Assembly: GCF_030581075.1 (NCBI RefSeq)
Contig: NZ_JAUQSW010000007.1
Span: 186,001 to 250,000 of the forward strand
Direction: 5' to 3'
Origin: Hymenobacter cheonanensis
GTDB lineage: Bacteria > Bacteroidota > Bacteroidia > Cytophagales > Hymenobacteraceae
Length of the DNA: 64,000 nucleotides
Shown here: piece after piece, positions 15,326-23,833 of the stretch
Layout of the letters: every line of letters starts with the position of its first letter
How positions within the stretch are numbered: the first letter of the stretch is position 1
Program-made: the position numbers and the translations under genes
Notes under the pieces: model-generated
The model's database searches: none
Told to the model about the DNA's origin: nothing
What the model saw: only the letters and a program-made list of their open reading frames with translations

Positions 15326-16261
15326 TTACGTTACCAGTACTTCCGCATCCGGGTCGACGCGCCGCCACCAGCTGAGCGGCCGCTTCAGATAGCCCCAGGG
15401 CCGTATGGCGTCGGGCAGCGTTACCAGGTAGACGATGCCCACTACGGCCAGCACAAACGCAATGTGCAGCGGCGCAAACCACTTGTGCTCGGTCAGCATT
15501 TCCAGGCCCAGGATAACCACCGACGACAACAGGTACGGGCGTTGCGCCCGCGTCACATCGTGGTGGCGAAAGAGCACGGCCATGGTGTAGTTGAGCAGAA
15601 ACTGGGTCACGGCCGACACGGCAAATAGCCACAGGTCGGCCACGTGGATGGGGCTGAGGTGTCCGCCCAGCCCCCACACGGCCAGCCCCACGGCGAAGCA
15701 GCCCAGATTGGTCGTGTTAATGACCGTGAGGTTGTTTTCAACCGCGACACTTTGCTTGCCCAGCAAATAGGCGACGGCCGTCATCGCCACCGCGAAAATT
15801 GCCATGGCCAAACCGAGCGGGTCTTCGTCTATTTTGCCCGCAAACAGGAAAGAGGAGAGCACCAGCGCCAGCACGAGCAGCGAGAGCCGGAATTTCCCAT
15901 CGCGGGCCCGCTGGCCCAGCAGCACCGCCAGAATAACGGCGAACGGAATATCCAGCCGCTGAATGGTCGAAACCGTTACCCCCGCCAGGCGGCGGAAAGA
16001 CTCGAAGGCCAGCAGCAGCGCGAGCCCGGAGTTGAAGAACCGGACGGCCTGCGCGCGCGGGGCCTGCGGCCAGATGCGCAGGCCTTGCCAGCGGGCTATC
16101 GCGGCCACCAGGGCACAACCCAAAATGCCGCGGTATACCAGCAGCGAGGGCACCGAATAGCCCCGGCTCGTGAGGTGCTCAATAGATTGGTTGTAAGCCA
16201 CGGCGGCCACCAGGGTTACCAGGGCATTGTAGCGGTAAATCAGGTTGTCGAACCGGTTCAT
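15326..16261 (-). CDS. EamA/DMT-family transporter, probable exporter
   Basis: 311 residues with about ten membrane spans in two EamA-like halves, the layout of the drug/metabolite transporter superfamily. Members commonly export amino acids or small metabolites across the inner membrane. There are short charged loops and a cytoplasmic tail (RPLSWWRRVDPDAEVLVT). It starts 30 bp after the stop of the acyltransferase-like gene at 16292, and both lie downstream of the palindrome at 16913, so they probably form one unit. In this acyltransferase-rich cluster it could export the product; that is inference from position. Confidence 0.8.
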   Translation of the reverse strand: MNRFDNLIYRYNALVTLVAAVAYNQSIEHLTSRGYSVPSLLVYRGILGCALVAAIARWQGLRIWPQAPRAQAVRFFNSGLALLLAFESFRRLAGVTVSTIQRLDIPFAVILAVLLGQRARDGKFRLSLLVLALVLSSFLFAGKIDEDPLGLAMAIFAVAMTAVAYLLGKQSVAVENNLTVINTTNLGCFAVGLAVWGLGGHLSPIHVADLWLFAVSAVTQFLLNYTMAVLFRHHDVTRAQRPYLLSSVVILGLEMLTEHKWFAPLHIAFVLAVVGIVYLVTLPDAIRPWGYLKRPLSWWRRVDPDAEVLVT

Positions 16262-16291
16262 AGGGAAAGGCGCGGGTATAAACCAATTGCT

Positions 16292-16897
16292 TCACGCCAG
16301 CGCCAGCATCTGGCGGAGCTGCTCGGCAGCGATGGCGAACTGGGTGCGTGGCAAGGCAACGAACAGCTCTTCGGTGTGCTCCCCGAAGGTTATATCCGCG
16401 CCGCTTACCGGGCAGAAGGAGTAGCCCAGCGCACGGAGCAGGTTCAGGCGCGGGGCGCCAGCATAGACAAAGCCGGTCAGGGATTGCAGCTGCGGGTCGG
16501 CTAGGGCAGTTTCCAGCATCGCTAGCCGCAGGCGGCTGTTGAGGCCCTGGTAGTGCCGGCCCGGTCGGGTAGCCCCCCGGTTGAGCAGCAGGGTTGGAAA
16601 AGCCTTGAACTCCACTGCCGGCAGGGAGCCATTGAAGTGGGCCAGGTCGGCGAGCGAGCGACACGGGATGTACTGCATGGTGGCCACCAGTCCATTAGCC
16701 GAGCAGTCGGCCACTAGCACCTGCCCGTCCCAGCGGGTCACGGCCGCTTCGTCGGCTATCGTAAACTCCGGGGCCGCCCGGTAGGCGGCCAGCCGCAAAG
16801 CCGCTACGGCATCAAAATCGGCCGCAGTGGCCAAACGGATGGTGATAGGCACTGGGCGAGTGGGGTGAAAAATAAGGTGTGCAAAGAAGCGTGACAT
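16292..16897 (-). CDS. GNAT/FeeM-like acyltransferase, family A copy 1
   Basis: 201 residues from the ATG at 16897. It is a clear paralogue of the gene at 31741-32307: both share AALRLAAYRAAPEFT(I/M)ADEA, FPTLLLNRGAT, GLNSRLRLA(M/A)LE and LTGFVY.GAPRLNLLR.LGY. The glycine-poor motif GLNSRLRLA occupies the place of the acetyl-CoA loop in GNAT folds, and the layout recalls FeeM-type N-acyltransferases. Substrate unknown. The 16-bp palindrome ends 16 bp upstream of the start, so this gene heads its own unit with the EamA transporter. Confidence 0.65.
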   Translation of the reverse strand: MSRFFAHLIFHPTRPVPITIRLATAADFDAVAALRLAAYRAAPEFTIADEAAVTRWDGQVLVADCSANGLVATMQYIPCRSLADLAHFNGSLPAVEFKAFPTLLLNRGATRPGRHYQGLNSRLRLAMLETALADPQLQSLTGFVYAGAPRLNLLRALGYSFCPVSGADITFGEHTEELFVALPRTQFAIAAEQLRQMLALA

Positions 16898-16912
16898 TTT
16901 TGGGAGAAGCAA

Positions 16913-16928
16913 TACCTAAAACTAGGTA
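16913..16928. promoter_or_regulatory. Palindromic operator TACCTA-AAAC-TAGGTA (site D)
   Basis: Perfect 6-bp arms around four bases, preceded by GCAA. It lies in the 33-bp gap between the broken GNAT gene and the acyltransferase gene at 16292. The 7-2-7 layout and TACC/GGTA ends match the NarL heptamer pattern (TACYYMT). Sister sites are at 20389, 27273 and 32374. Confidence 0.65.
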
Positions 16929-16930
16929 GG

Positions 16931-17482
16931 CTAGGGGCTAGCGGGCTGCCAGATGCACAAGTGGTGGTTGGGGATGGGCGGCACCGGGTCGGCCGCACGC
17001 CACACCACCGGACCCAGCTCCCGCCAGCCTTGCTGCTGCAACTGGGCCACCCGGCCTGGGAAGCTGGCCCCTAGCGCAAACGCCACCCCGGTGTCTTGCA
17101 AAAAGGCCATGCGGATTTGGTCGAACTGCCCGGCCAACCCCTGACCCCGGTAGGCGGGCAGAATGACTAGCCGGGAGAGGTAGCCCCAGGGCCGCCCCGC
17201 CGGCAGCTCAAAGCGGTTAAAGTCGGGCTGCCCGCTTTCCTAAAGGGTATCAAGCAACACCACGCGGGCCGCCGCCACCAGCCGTCCCTCGTCCTCGACC
17301 ACCCAATGCCGCGCGCCGCGGTGGGTATCAAGCGCATCGGACCAGCCCTGCGGGAACAACTCGCGATTGACGTAGGGCTGGCCGGGCGACTGCTCCCACG
17401 CCGCCACGCGCAGGGCGTAGATTTCGGGTAGCCGCGAGGCGTCGGCGAGCAGCTGCGGCGTCAGCTTCGTAGGGGTGTTCAT
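16931..17482 (-). pseudogene. GNAT acetyltransferase interrupted by an in-frame TAG
   Basis: Reading on from the ATG at 17482 gives MNTPTKLTPQLLADAS...GRLVAAARVVLLDTL, then TAG at 17240-17242. The same frame continues at once with ESGQPDFNRFELP, SRLVILPAYRGQGLAGQFDQ (the acetyl-CoA-binding motif A) and a normal GNAT C-terminus. Without the stop it would be a 183-residue GNAT. The gene is 10 bp downstream of the GNAT gene at 17493. A sequencing error is the alternative. If the stop is real, the first piece (80 residues) lacks the cofactor site. Confidence 0.75.
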
Positions 17483-17492
17483 TGAAAAACAG

Positions 17493-18050
17493 CTAGGGGT
17501 GCAGTGCTGTATTTGCCGAGTCGGTGGCGATAATGGCCAGCAAGCCAATGCCCACGTCGCCGTAGTGCTTCCAGCCCATTTTCAGCGAGCTGGCGTGGGT
17601 ATTGTGATTGTGATAAGCCATGATGCCCGCGAAGTAGTCGTATTTGGCTTTCGAAATTTCTCGCAGCAGATGCAGGGTCTTCGCGTTCAGCCCGCGGCCC
17701 TGGTAGGGTTCTGCTGTGCTCGACAGCAGACAAGTAGCGTAGCGGCCAGCCGGGAGAGTGCCGTTGGCAATCAGGCGCTCAACTACCGCCTTGCGCTCTG
17801 CTAGGTCGCCGGGGTCGAAAAAGGGGTTGGTAAAGTAAAAGCTTACCACCTGGCCGTCGGCTACGGCTACGACGGCTTCACTTTCGGCCACTATCCGCTC
17901 AATTTTTGCCACGGTATAGGGGTTCTTAAGCGTAAAAAAACGCTTGGTTTTTTCTGCGTCCACGTAGTGCTCCTCCCAGTAGCGGTAGATGTTGTAGATG
18001 CCCTGGGCATCGGCGGCCGTGGCCCGGCGGATTTCAATAGTGTGAGCCAT
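17493..18050 (-). CDS. GNAT-family acetyltransferase, family B copy 1
   Basis: 185 residues from the ATG at 18050; an in-frame TTG three codons upstream overlaps the ketosynthase stop. IRRATAADAQGIYNIY opens the fold, YQGRGLNAKTLHLL is the acetyl-CoA motif, and YDYFAGIMAYHN...GWKHYGD is the closing strand region. It is distantly similar along its length to the gene at 28883-29428. It starts 5 bp after the ketosynthase stop and is surely co-transcribed. Substrate unknown. Confidence 0.8.
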   Translation of the reverse strand: MAHTIEIRRATAADAQGIYNIYRYWEEHYVDAEKTKRFFTLKNPYTVAKIERIVAESEAVVAVADGQVVSFYFTNPFFDPGDLAERKAVVERLIANGTLPAGRYATCLLSSTAEPYQGRGLNAKTLHLLREISKAKYDYFAGIMAYHNHNTHASSLKMGWKHYGDVGIGLLAIIATDSANTALHP

Positions 18051-18055
18051 ACTAA

Positions 18056-19051
18056 TCAAGCAGACGGTGAAAGATGCAGTTTAATCAGCCCCGCCGCGTA
18101 GGTATAGCCGGCGCCCACGGCAGCCAGCAGCAGCGTTTCGTGGCCGCGCAGCCGGCCGCTGCGTAGCGCCTGCGAGATGGCTAGCGGTATAGTGGCGGCG
18201 CTGGTGTTGCCGATATCGGCCACGTTGGCCAGTAGCTTATTGGCGGGCAGGCCCAGGTCGTCACCCAGCGCTTCGAGCAGGCGCAAGTTGGCTTGGTGCG
18301 GCACCAGGCAATCCACTTGCGCCAGGGTCAGGCGCTGGTCGGCGAGCAGCTCTCGGATAGCCTGCCCGAACAACCGCAGCACTTCGGGGCCAATATGCCG
18401 GCTTACGAAGCGCAGGTAGTGCGCTCCTGCGGCTACCAGGGCAGGCGTAGCGGGCAGGCGGCTGCCCCCGGCCGGGGCCACGATATCGGTTAGGCACGTG
18501 CTATCGAGCTGGCAACGCATGCCCAGCAGGTGGTTTGCGGTGTCGCTGCGTTGCAGCAGGCAGGCGCCGGCCCCATCGGCCAGCACCAGGGTGGTTTTGC
18601 GGTCGAGCGGGTCAATGATGCTGCTCATCTTATCGGCCGCGCACACCAGCACCGTGCGGCAGGTACCCGCCTCAATGAGTGCCGCGCCCACCTGCAAGGC
18701 GTAGAGAAAGCCGCTGCACGCCGCCATCAGGTCGAAGCCCCAGGCGCGGACGGCGCCCAATTGCCGCTGCACCAAGGCCGCCGTGGAGGGGCAGGGCTGG
18801 TCGGGCGTCATGGTGGCTACCAGCAGGCAGTCCAGCTCGGAAGCAGCTACGCCGGCCCGGGCCAGGCAGTCGCGGGCGGCGGCCACGGCCAGGTCCGAGG
18901 TGGCCTCGTCGGCCGCCGCGTAGCGCCGCTCCCGGATGCCGGTTTTGGCCAGTATCCAGTCCTCGCTCACCCCAAAGCGCTCGGCCAGCTCGGGGTTGCC
19001 CACGCGCCGCGCCGGCAGGTAGTGGCCAAAACCAATTATCGCTATGCCCAT
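18056..19051 (-). CDS. FabH-like beta-ketoacyl-ACP synthase III
   Basis: 331 residues, normal for KAS III. The catalytic triad is visible: C112 in AACSGFLYAL, H252 in VPHQANLRL and N282 in IGNTSAA. The glycine-rich C-terminal AAVGAGYTYAAGLI is also typical. Known chemistry: condensation of an acyl-CoA with malonyl-ACP, or acyl transfer in specialised relatives. It lies in an acyltransferase cluster, 3 bp after the patatin gene and away from other fatty-acid genes, which suggests making or transferring a special acyl starter rather than housekeeping lipid synthesis. That reading is inference. Confidence 0.88.
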   Translation of the reverse strand: MGIAIIGFGHYLPARRVGNPELAERFGVSEDWILAKTGIRERRYAAADEATSDLAVAAARDCLARAGVAASELDCLLVATMTPDQPCPSTAALVQRQLGAVRAWGFDLMAACSGFLYALQVGAALIEAGTCRTVLVCAADKMSSIIDPLDRKTTLVLADGAGACLLQRSDTANHLLGMRCQLDSTCLTDIVAPAGGSRLPATPALVAAGAHYLRFVSRHIGPEVLRLFGQAIRELLADQRLTLAQVDCLVPHQANLRLLEALGDDLGLPANKLLANVADIGNTSAATIPLAISQALRSGRLRGHETLLLAAVGAGYTYAAGLIKLHLSPSA

Positions 19052-19054
19052 TGG

Positions 19055-20332
19055 TCAGGAAGCGAAAGGGAACAGCTCATTAAACAGGCGCTGCACGTCT
19101 GCAAACAAGGGTTGGCCTACTAAACAGCGCAGCTCGGCATCGGCGCGAACGGGCTGGTTGGGCAGCCGGCCCGCCAGCCAGTCCTCGCAAATGCGTTGCA
19201 CCAGCTTCACTTCTTCGTTGGTTACGGCATCCAGCTCCAGGGCGCAAATGGCTTTGATAGTCGTTTCGTCGTAGCTGGGTGGCGCGTGCCAGGTGTTGTT
19301 TTCCAGCCGAGGCTGCACCACCGGGTTGGCCCGGATAAAATTGCGGCTTTGAAAGCCCGCGTGGGCAAAGTTTGGGTTAAGCGTGGTGAAGGCTACGTAG
19401 GAAGCCGAGTCGGGTGGGGCACCCACGATAGCGGAGGCGACTTTCACTACATCGCGGAAAAAGCCCTCGTTGGCTTTGGCTGCGGTCAGCAGCGAGTCAT
19501 ACTCCGCGGTTTGGCCGGCCTGCGCCACCGGAAAAACCTTGGCCCCGGTGCCAACGGACACCACCTGGATGCTAGCGGCCGGATGCCCGTTGGACAAAGC
19601 CTCCGTGACGGCCGCCAGCACGGGGTTGTTGTAGCCGGCCACCCCGCCGTCCCACAGGTAGCTGTCCTGCCCGCCGATGCTGACGGCGGCCGTGGCATCA
19701 AAGAAGTTGACCGGGGCCGTACTCGACGCGTGCACGGCGGCCAGCAGCTCCACCGGGTGGCCGGTGGCGGGGGCGGGCGGGCGGCTGGCCAGCACGTCGG
19801 CCAGCACGGCACTGTCGCCCCGGCTCAGCTGGTCGGAGCGGAAAAAGGTGGAGCGCTGGCGATTATAGTCAAAGGCCGGGATGAGTACGTGCGGCCCCGG
19901 CCGGCCGCTGCCGGGCTGGCTTACGCGGTCGGGCACGTTGTGCAGGCACAGCCCGTTGAGCACGCCCAGGTGCTGGCGCAGGGCCGCCAGCTTGCGCTCC
20001 GTCGAGTACCGGGGGCCCACGGCCGGCAGCCAGTCGCCGCTAGCCTCGGCCAGGGCATGTTCGAGCCGCCAGCCTAGCTTATCGGTGGGCGCGAAGATGT
20101 CGCGCCGCACGGCTTCATTTTCAAACAGCGCTAGGATGTCGGCCAGCGGCATATCGGCCACCAGCCCGGCCAGCACAATGCTGCCGCCCGAGTTGGCCGC
20201 TACCAGGTCAAAGCAGCGCAGCACCTGATGGCCGGTAGTAGCCCAGGGCATCAGCTGTTGCAGGCAGCGCACCTGAATCAGGGCCCAGGAGCCGCCGCCG
20301 TCGAGTGAGAGGATACGGTAGGGGGCTGACAT
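19055..20332 (-). CDS. Patatin-like phospholipase with altered motifs
   Basis: 425 residues from the ATG at 20332. The patatin plan is present: glycine-rich loop LSLDGGGSWALIQ (residues 8-20), nucleophile region FDLVAANSGGSIVLAG with S48, and the DGG dyad D228 in YLWDGGVAGYNNP. Two departures are seen: the usual DGGGxRG reads DGGGSWA, and the usual G-x-S-x-G reads ANSGG, with alanine for the first glycine. Known members hydrolyse acyl esters of lipids. Here it may release or transfer acyl chains for the neighbouring ketosynthase. It heads a unit behind the palindrome at 20389. No signal peptide. Confidence 0.8.
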   Translation of the reverse strand: MSAPYRILSLDGGGSWALIQVRCLQQLMPWATTGHQVLRCFDLVAANSGGSIVLAGLVADMPLADILALFENEAVRRDIFAPTDKLGWRLEHALAEASGDWLPAVGPRYSTERKLAALRQHLGVLNGLCLHNVPDRVSQPGSGRPGPHVLIPAFDYNRQRSTFFRSDQLSRGDSAVLADVLASRPPAPATGHPVELLAAVHASSTAPVNFFDATAAVSIGGQDSYLWDGGVAGYNNPVLAAVTEALSNGHPAASIQVVSVGTGAKVFPVAQAGQTAEYDSLLTAAKANEGFFRDVVKVASAIVGAPPDSASYVAFTTLNPNFAHAGFQSRNFIRANPVVQPRLENNTWHAPPSYDETTIKAICALELDAVTNEEVKLVQRICEDWLAGRLPNQPVRADAELRCLVGQPLFADVQRLFNELFPFAS

Positions 20333-20388
20333 TGTAGGCATTACGAGTCGGAAAAGCCAAAAGTAACTCAGCCCATAGGCCTAGCCAA

Positions 20389-20404
20389 TACCTAGAAATA
20401 GGTA
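20389..20404. promoter_or_regulatory. Palindromic operator TACCTA-GAAA-TAGGTA (site C)
   Basis: Perfect 6-bp arms, preceded by CCAA, 57 bp upstream of the patatin start. Same family as 16913, 27273 and 32374. Confidence 0.65.
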
Positions 20405-20429
20405 GCTGACCGTTGCCGGATTCGTCAGC

Positions 20430-20690
20430 TTACCGGCGGCCTGGTACCCCTAGCGCGGCCCAGGCAGCAGCCAGTTGCCGGGGCTGCGTGTGTAGGTCGC
20501 AGGTGTAGGGTTGGAAGTCAAATATCATTGGGGCGACCTCGACCCGAATAGTACTGCCCACGACCACGAAACCTAATTGGTGCAACTGCCGGTGCGGCTC
20601 CGTGTTGCCATTCACCCAGCGGGCGCCCGTGGCCTGCGCCAGCAGTAGCGCGGCAAAAAGCTGTTCGTGTTCGAGTCCGGGCAAGGTCAT
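20430..20690 (-). CDS. Short GNAT C-terminal-like protein, probably a fragment
   Basis: 86 residues whose ATG overlaps the stop of the TlpA-like gene (ATGA). The segment TGARWVNGNTEPHRQLHQLG followed by F and a beta strand resembles the last third of a GNAT, and its layout parallels the end of the pseudogene at 16931. The acetyl-CoA-binding half is missing, so it cannot be a complete enzyme. It may be a translated remnant kept by translational coupling, or a frame that lost its 5' half. Confidence 0.5.
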   Translation of the reverse strand: MTLPGLEHEQLFAALLLAQATGARWVNGNTEPHRQLHQLGFVVVGSTIRVEVAPMIFDFQPYTCDLHTQPRQLAAAWAALGVPGRR

Positions 20691-21802
20691 GGCTTGCCGG
20701 TTTTGCCAGGTGAATTGGCAGAGGCCAGCGCCCGCCGGATAAGCCCTTCCACCTGGCCGCTGCTGGGGCGGGGCGCGTTGCCGTCGAGGATGCGCCCGTC
20801 GGGGCCGATGAGGACGTAGCGCGGCAGCGAGGGCAGCCGGTACGCCACGCCAGCGGTGGCCCGGCCCGAATCCGGCGAAACCACGTTCAGGCCCTCAATG
20901 CCGTTCTTTTCCAGGGCGCACTGCCAGGTGTCCCAGTCGTCGTCCAGGCTCACGTTCAGGAAGGCTACTTCACTGGCGTAGTCAGCCAGGGCGGCGTGCA
21001 GGGCGCGCGCGGCTGGGGCTTCCACCAGGCAGAAGCCGCACCAACTGGCCCAAAAGTCCACGTACACCACCTTGCCGCGCAGGGCGGCCAAGTCTAAGTG
21101 CTTACCAGTCTGATTTTTGGCCTGGAAGACCGGGGCCACCATGCCCGGCCGGGTGAGGCGGTCGCCGGGCCAGCGGCGCTCCCAACCCTGGTGGCGCAGG
21201 AAGTACAGCTCGCCCCGCTGGTAGTCCACAAACGGCTTTTCCAGCGGGCCAGGGTGCGGGAAGGCCGCCGCCAGGCGGGCCGCGTCGTGGCGCTTGGTGG
21301 CCGCCAGCCAGATGCGGAAAGCTGCTTCGGGGCCGGCCAGGGTCTGGCGGTATTGTTGCTGCTGGCGGTTCTGGTCCAGCACCTCGGCCGCGCGGTAATT
21401 GTTGACGCGGCTGCCGCGCCCGGTATAGCGCAGCGTTTCGTCGAAGCGGCGGGCGTCGAGCGTAATGGTCAGGTTGTCGCCGGGCGAAATCCACATCCGG
21501 GCTACCTCGTCGCCCAGCTGCAGAGTGGCCGGCTGGGCCGCGCTCCAGCGGGCCCGCAGCTGAAAGCGCCCGTCGGCGGCGGTTTGAGTGCGCAGAATCT
21601 CGTTGCCGTAGTTGTCGGTAAGAACCAGCGTGCGGCTATGCGGGTGGAGCATTCGACCTTGCAGGGCAATAATTGGGTAGCCACTAGTTGAAGTGGCGGG
21701 AGCATTTTGGGCGGTCGCAGGGGCTAAGGAGAGCCCGATGGCAAAGACCAGCAGCAGCGCCCGAGCTGAGCGCTGGCAGAAGAGGATACGGAGCCGGCCC
21801 AT
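20687..21802 (-). CDS. TlpA-like thiol-disulfide oxidoreductase, periplasmic
   Basis: 371 residues from the ATG at 21802 (stop of the preceding gene and start overlap as TGATG). Signal peptide to about residue 32 (SLAPATAQ), then a DUF4369-like beta domain (about 45-125, VLTDNYGNEILRTQTAADGRF), a helical linker and a thioredoxin domain with WASWCGFC (C255, C258) and cis-proline SLPRYVLIG. This architecture is common in Bacteroidota. Known role of such proteins: reduce or rearrange disulfides in the periplasm. Why it sits in this cluster is unclear; secreted products rich in cysteine are a possibility. Confidence 0.85.
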   Translation of the reverse strand: MGRLRILFCQRSARALLLVFAIGLSLAPATAQNAPATSTSGYPIIALQGRMLHPHSRTLVLTDNYGNEILRTQTAADGRFQLRARWSAAQPATLQLGDEVARMWISPGDNLTITLDARRFDETLRYTGRGSRVNNYRAAEVLDQNRQQQQYRQTLAGPEAAFRIWLAATKRHDAARLAAAFPHPGPLEKPFVDYQRGELYFLRHQGWERRWPGDRLTRPGMVAPVFQAKNQTGKHLDLAALRGKVVYVDFWASWCGFCLVEAPAARALHAALADYASEVAFLNVSLDDDWDTWQCALEKNGIEGLNVVSPDSGRATAGVAYRLPSLPRYVLIGPDGRILDGNAPRPSSGQVEGLIRRALASANSPGKTGKP

Positions 21803-22722
21803 CACCACTGACTGGTTGACGCTGCCAGGGCCACCAGCATATCGCCCAGCACCGTACCGAGGTTGAAGGCCGCTGTGTAGCGGTGCGGCTTAGTCGCTTC
21901 CGGTCCGTAGAAGCCTACCCGGTTGGCAATGCCGGAGGCAAACAGGACGGGCACGCCGGCCGGGGCACTGAGTCGTATCAGGCCGTGCGTGGTTTCGACC
22001 GATACGGCCGGTGCGGTACCCGTAGCAGCCCAGGCGGCGAGGGTAGCGGCATCGGCCTGGTCGTATTTTGTGTAGTCCAGCACGTTCAGCGTGCCCAGGG
22101 CAATACTTTGCTCGTCAAGCAGCACCTGGGGGATGGCCGGGACGGGCAGCGCGACGGGCCCCGGCACGTTGGCCACGGGCAGCAGGTGCTGCGCGGTGCC
22201 GGCCGCGGCCAGCTTCGCGCTGAGCAGGCCAAACAGCGCCGGAGCCGCGCCGCCGGGCAGTACTGTGTCGAAGGCGCCGGGCAGCTGGAAGTTGCTGGTC
22301 GAGGTGGAGTCGAAGCTGCGGGCATCGTGCAGCAAGAAGCGCCCGCCCAGCAGCACTGAGCCGTTAAGCGAAGCCGTGGCTTCGACGGAGGCCGCCGTGC
22401 CGGCCGCTACCACCAGGTCGACGGGCGCATAGTCGCGGTAGAGCGTGGGCAGCACCCGGTACTTTTCTTCCGAGCTGGAAGCATTCTTGGTGGGGTCCAT
22501 AACGTCCTGCAGACACCAGATGATGGCGCGCAACTGAATGCCCTGGGCATCGCCGAAGTAGTAAGTGGCGCGGGGCGCGGCGCGGTGGTCGCCGTCACGG
22601 CGGGGACTGTCCAGCTCATTGGGGTAAGGCAGTCCTTTAGCCCTAAACTCGGCACTGGTCAACGCATTGAGCACCGGCTCTACCTCCCAATTCTTATTGA
22701 CGACGAAGAAAATGGTTTTCAT
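21802..22722 (-). CDS. Nucleoside-phosphorylase-like protein (tentative)
   Basis: 306 residues without signal peptide. MKTIFFVVNKNWEVEPVLNA resembles the first strand and loop of MTA/SAH nucleosidases and phosphorylases. VDLVVAAGTAASVE recalls their glycine-rich motif, and ETTHGLIRLSAPAGVPVLFA followed by SGIAN recalls the conserved end of the fold. No catalytic residue can be fixed with certainty. Such domains also act as sensors or cyclic-nucleotide enzymes. The stop overlaps the start of the TlpA gene, so the two are translationally coupled. Confidence 0.6.
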   Translation of the reverse strand: MKTIFFVVNKNWEVEPVLNALTSAEFRAKGLPYPNELDSPRRDGDHRAAPRATYYFGDAQGIQLRAIIWCLQDVMDPTKNASSSEEKYRVLPTLYRDYAPVDLVVAAGTAASVEATASLNGSVLLGGRFLLHDARSFDSTSTSNFQLPGAFDTVLPGGAAPALFGLLSAKLAAAGTAQHLLPVANVPGPVALPVPAIPQVLLDEQSIALGTLNVLDYTKYDQADAATLAAWAATGTAPAVSVETTHGLIRLSAPAGVPVLFASGIANRVGFYGPEATKPHRYTAAFNLGTVLGDMLVALAASTSQW

Positions 22723-22775
22723 GAAGGGCGTGCAAATGGTTACGAATAAGCTGCCTGGGAACTCGTAAGCGCGCG

Positions 22776-23241
22776 TCAGCTAGCGCAGGTCACTAGCACG
22801 GCTACTTCGACGGCGGCGCAAAGGACTTGGTGGTCGGCGACCGAATACAGGGTAGTGAGGAAGCCTTCAGCCAGGTTGTCGCCTCGTATGGCTCGCGTCC
22901 ACTGCTGGTTGAGGGCGTGGGCGATGGTCCGCGGCTGCAGCAGCCCGGCACGGGTGTGGCCGGGTAGCCAGCGGGTAGTGTCCTGGATGCTGTGTGGGGA
23001 TACTGCCCCTTCGTAGAACGTGGCCACGTCCGGCCGCCAGAGCCCTTCTTCCAGGCGCACGCCACCCCGCGTGGCATTGTAGATCGTGTCGTCCGGTTGC
23101 AACTCCGGCAATGTCAGGTGGTCGGCTGTCGTGCTTTCCATCGTTACGCACACTAGGCCGCGTTGCTGGCAGGCGGCGTCGAGCAGGGTTGCGCTCTAGG
23201 GTGTTAGCTGAAAAGCCGGTGGTGACGAGGTAGAGGGTCAT
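22776..23241 (-). pseudogene. Frameshifted and truncated ATP-grasp ligase N-terminus (pre-ATP-grasp domain)
   Basis: The ATG at 23241 overlaps the stop of the GNAT gene (ATGA) and reads MTLYLVTTGFSANTLER. The natural continuation (TLLDAACQQRGLVCVTMEST) is in another frame from about 23190, so one base has been lost or gained there. PELQPDDTIYNATRGGVRLE, then RPDVATFY and AGLLQPRTI match the pre-ATP-grasp domain found ahead of peptide and amino-acid ligases. The protein ends near 140 residues with no ATP-grasp catalytic domain. This identification is from pattern memory and moderate at best. If right, the cluster once had an ATP-dependent ligase. Confidence 0.45.
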
Positions 23242-23759
23242 GAATTAGGCAAGGCGATAGTATGCTCAGGGGTAGGTACCGTGTACACCCACAGGTTACT
23301 AACGTGCGTAAGTGGTGGCACTTGTGGCACGAAGCCGGGCTGGGTAAGCACAAAGCCACAACGGGCTACCATCTTCGCGATGCCGCTATTATTAGTGCGT
23401 ACCCATCCTATTACAAATTGAATTTCTCGCATCCCGGCCTCATTCAACGCCTTTCGCAGTAGACTCTCACCCAGGCCCTTGAGTTGTACATCTGCTGCCA
23501 CGTAAGTGCTCGACTCGGCCAGCAGGTACCTCTTGAGTGGATTACTAGTGCAGGGAAGCAGCGACTGCCACCCTAGCACCTGCCCGGCTTCCTCGGCCAC
23601 CCAGAAGCCGAATGGCGGCTGACAGGTGGCAAAATTGTGGTGGAACTGCTCGCGCAGGTCGGGCGGGTGGGCGAAGCCGGCGAACGAGTGGGCGATGCCT
23701 TCCAGCCAGATGGCGTAGATGGCTTCAAAGTCGACAGGCGCGGCGGGGCGGATGGTCAT
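23238..23759 (-). CDS. GNAT-family acetyltransferase
   Basis: 173 residues. MTIRPAAPVDFEAIYAIWLE is a textbook GNAT opening; WVAEEAGQVLGWQSLLP is the beta4 region; VAADVQLKGLGESLLRKALN is motif A, with the Q/RxxGxG loop reading QLKGLGE; VRTNNSGIAKMVARCGF is motif B. It is similar to phosphinothricin-type acetyltransferases. The length is usual. Its stop overlaps the start of the ATP-grasp remnant, so the two were co-translated. Substrate unknown. Confidence 0.85.
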   Translation of the reverse strand: MTIRPAAPVDFEAIYAIWLEGIAHSFAGFAHPPDLREQFHHNFATCQPPFGFWVAEEAGQVLGWQSLLPCTSNPLKRYLLAESSTYVAADVQLKGLGESLLRKALNEAGMREIQFVIGWVRTNNSGIAKMVARCGFVLTQPGFVPQVPPLTHVSNLWVYTVPTPEHTIALPNS

Positions 23760-23833
23760 TGTGCGTTCGTCAGAGTAGCGTGGGGGCGAGTGCGCATTTT
23801 CTTAATTATTAATTTTCTTATTTGATTTTTAAT

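Noticed and set aside
16292..16897. Acyl-homoserine-lactone synthase (LuxI type)
   Set aside because: The acyltransferase layout is compatible, but the invariant LuxI residues could not be identified and no LuxR receptor is nearby.
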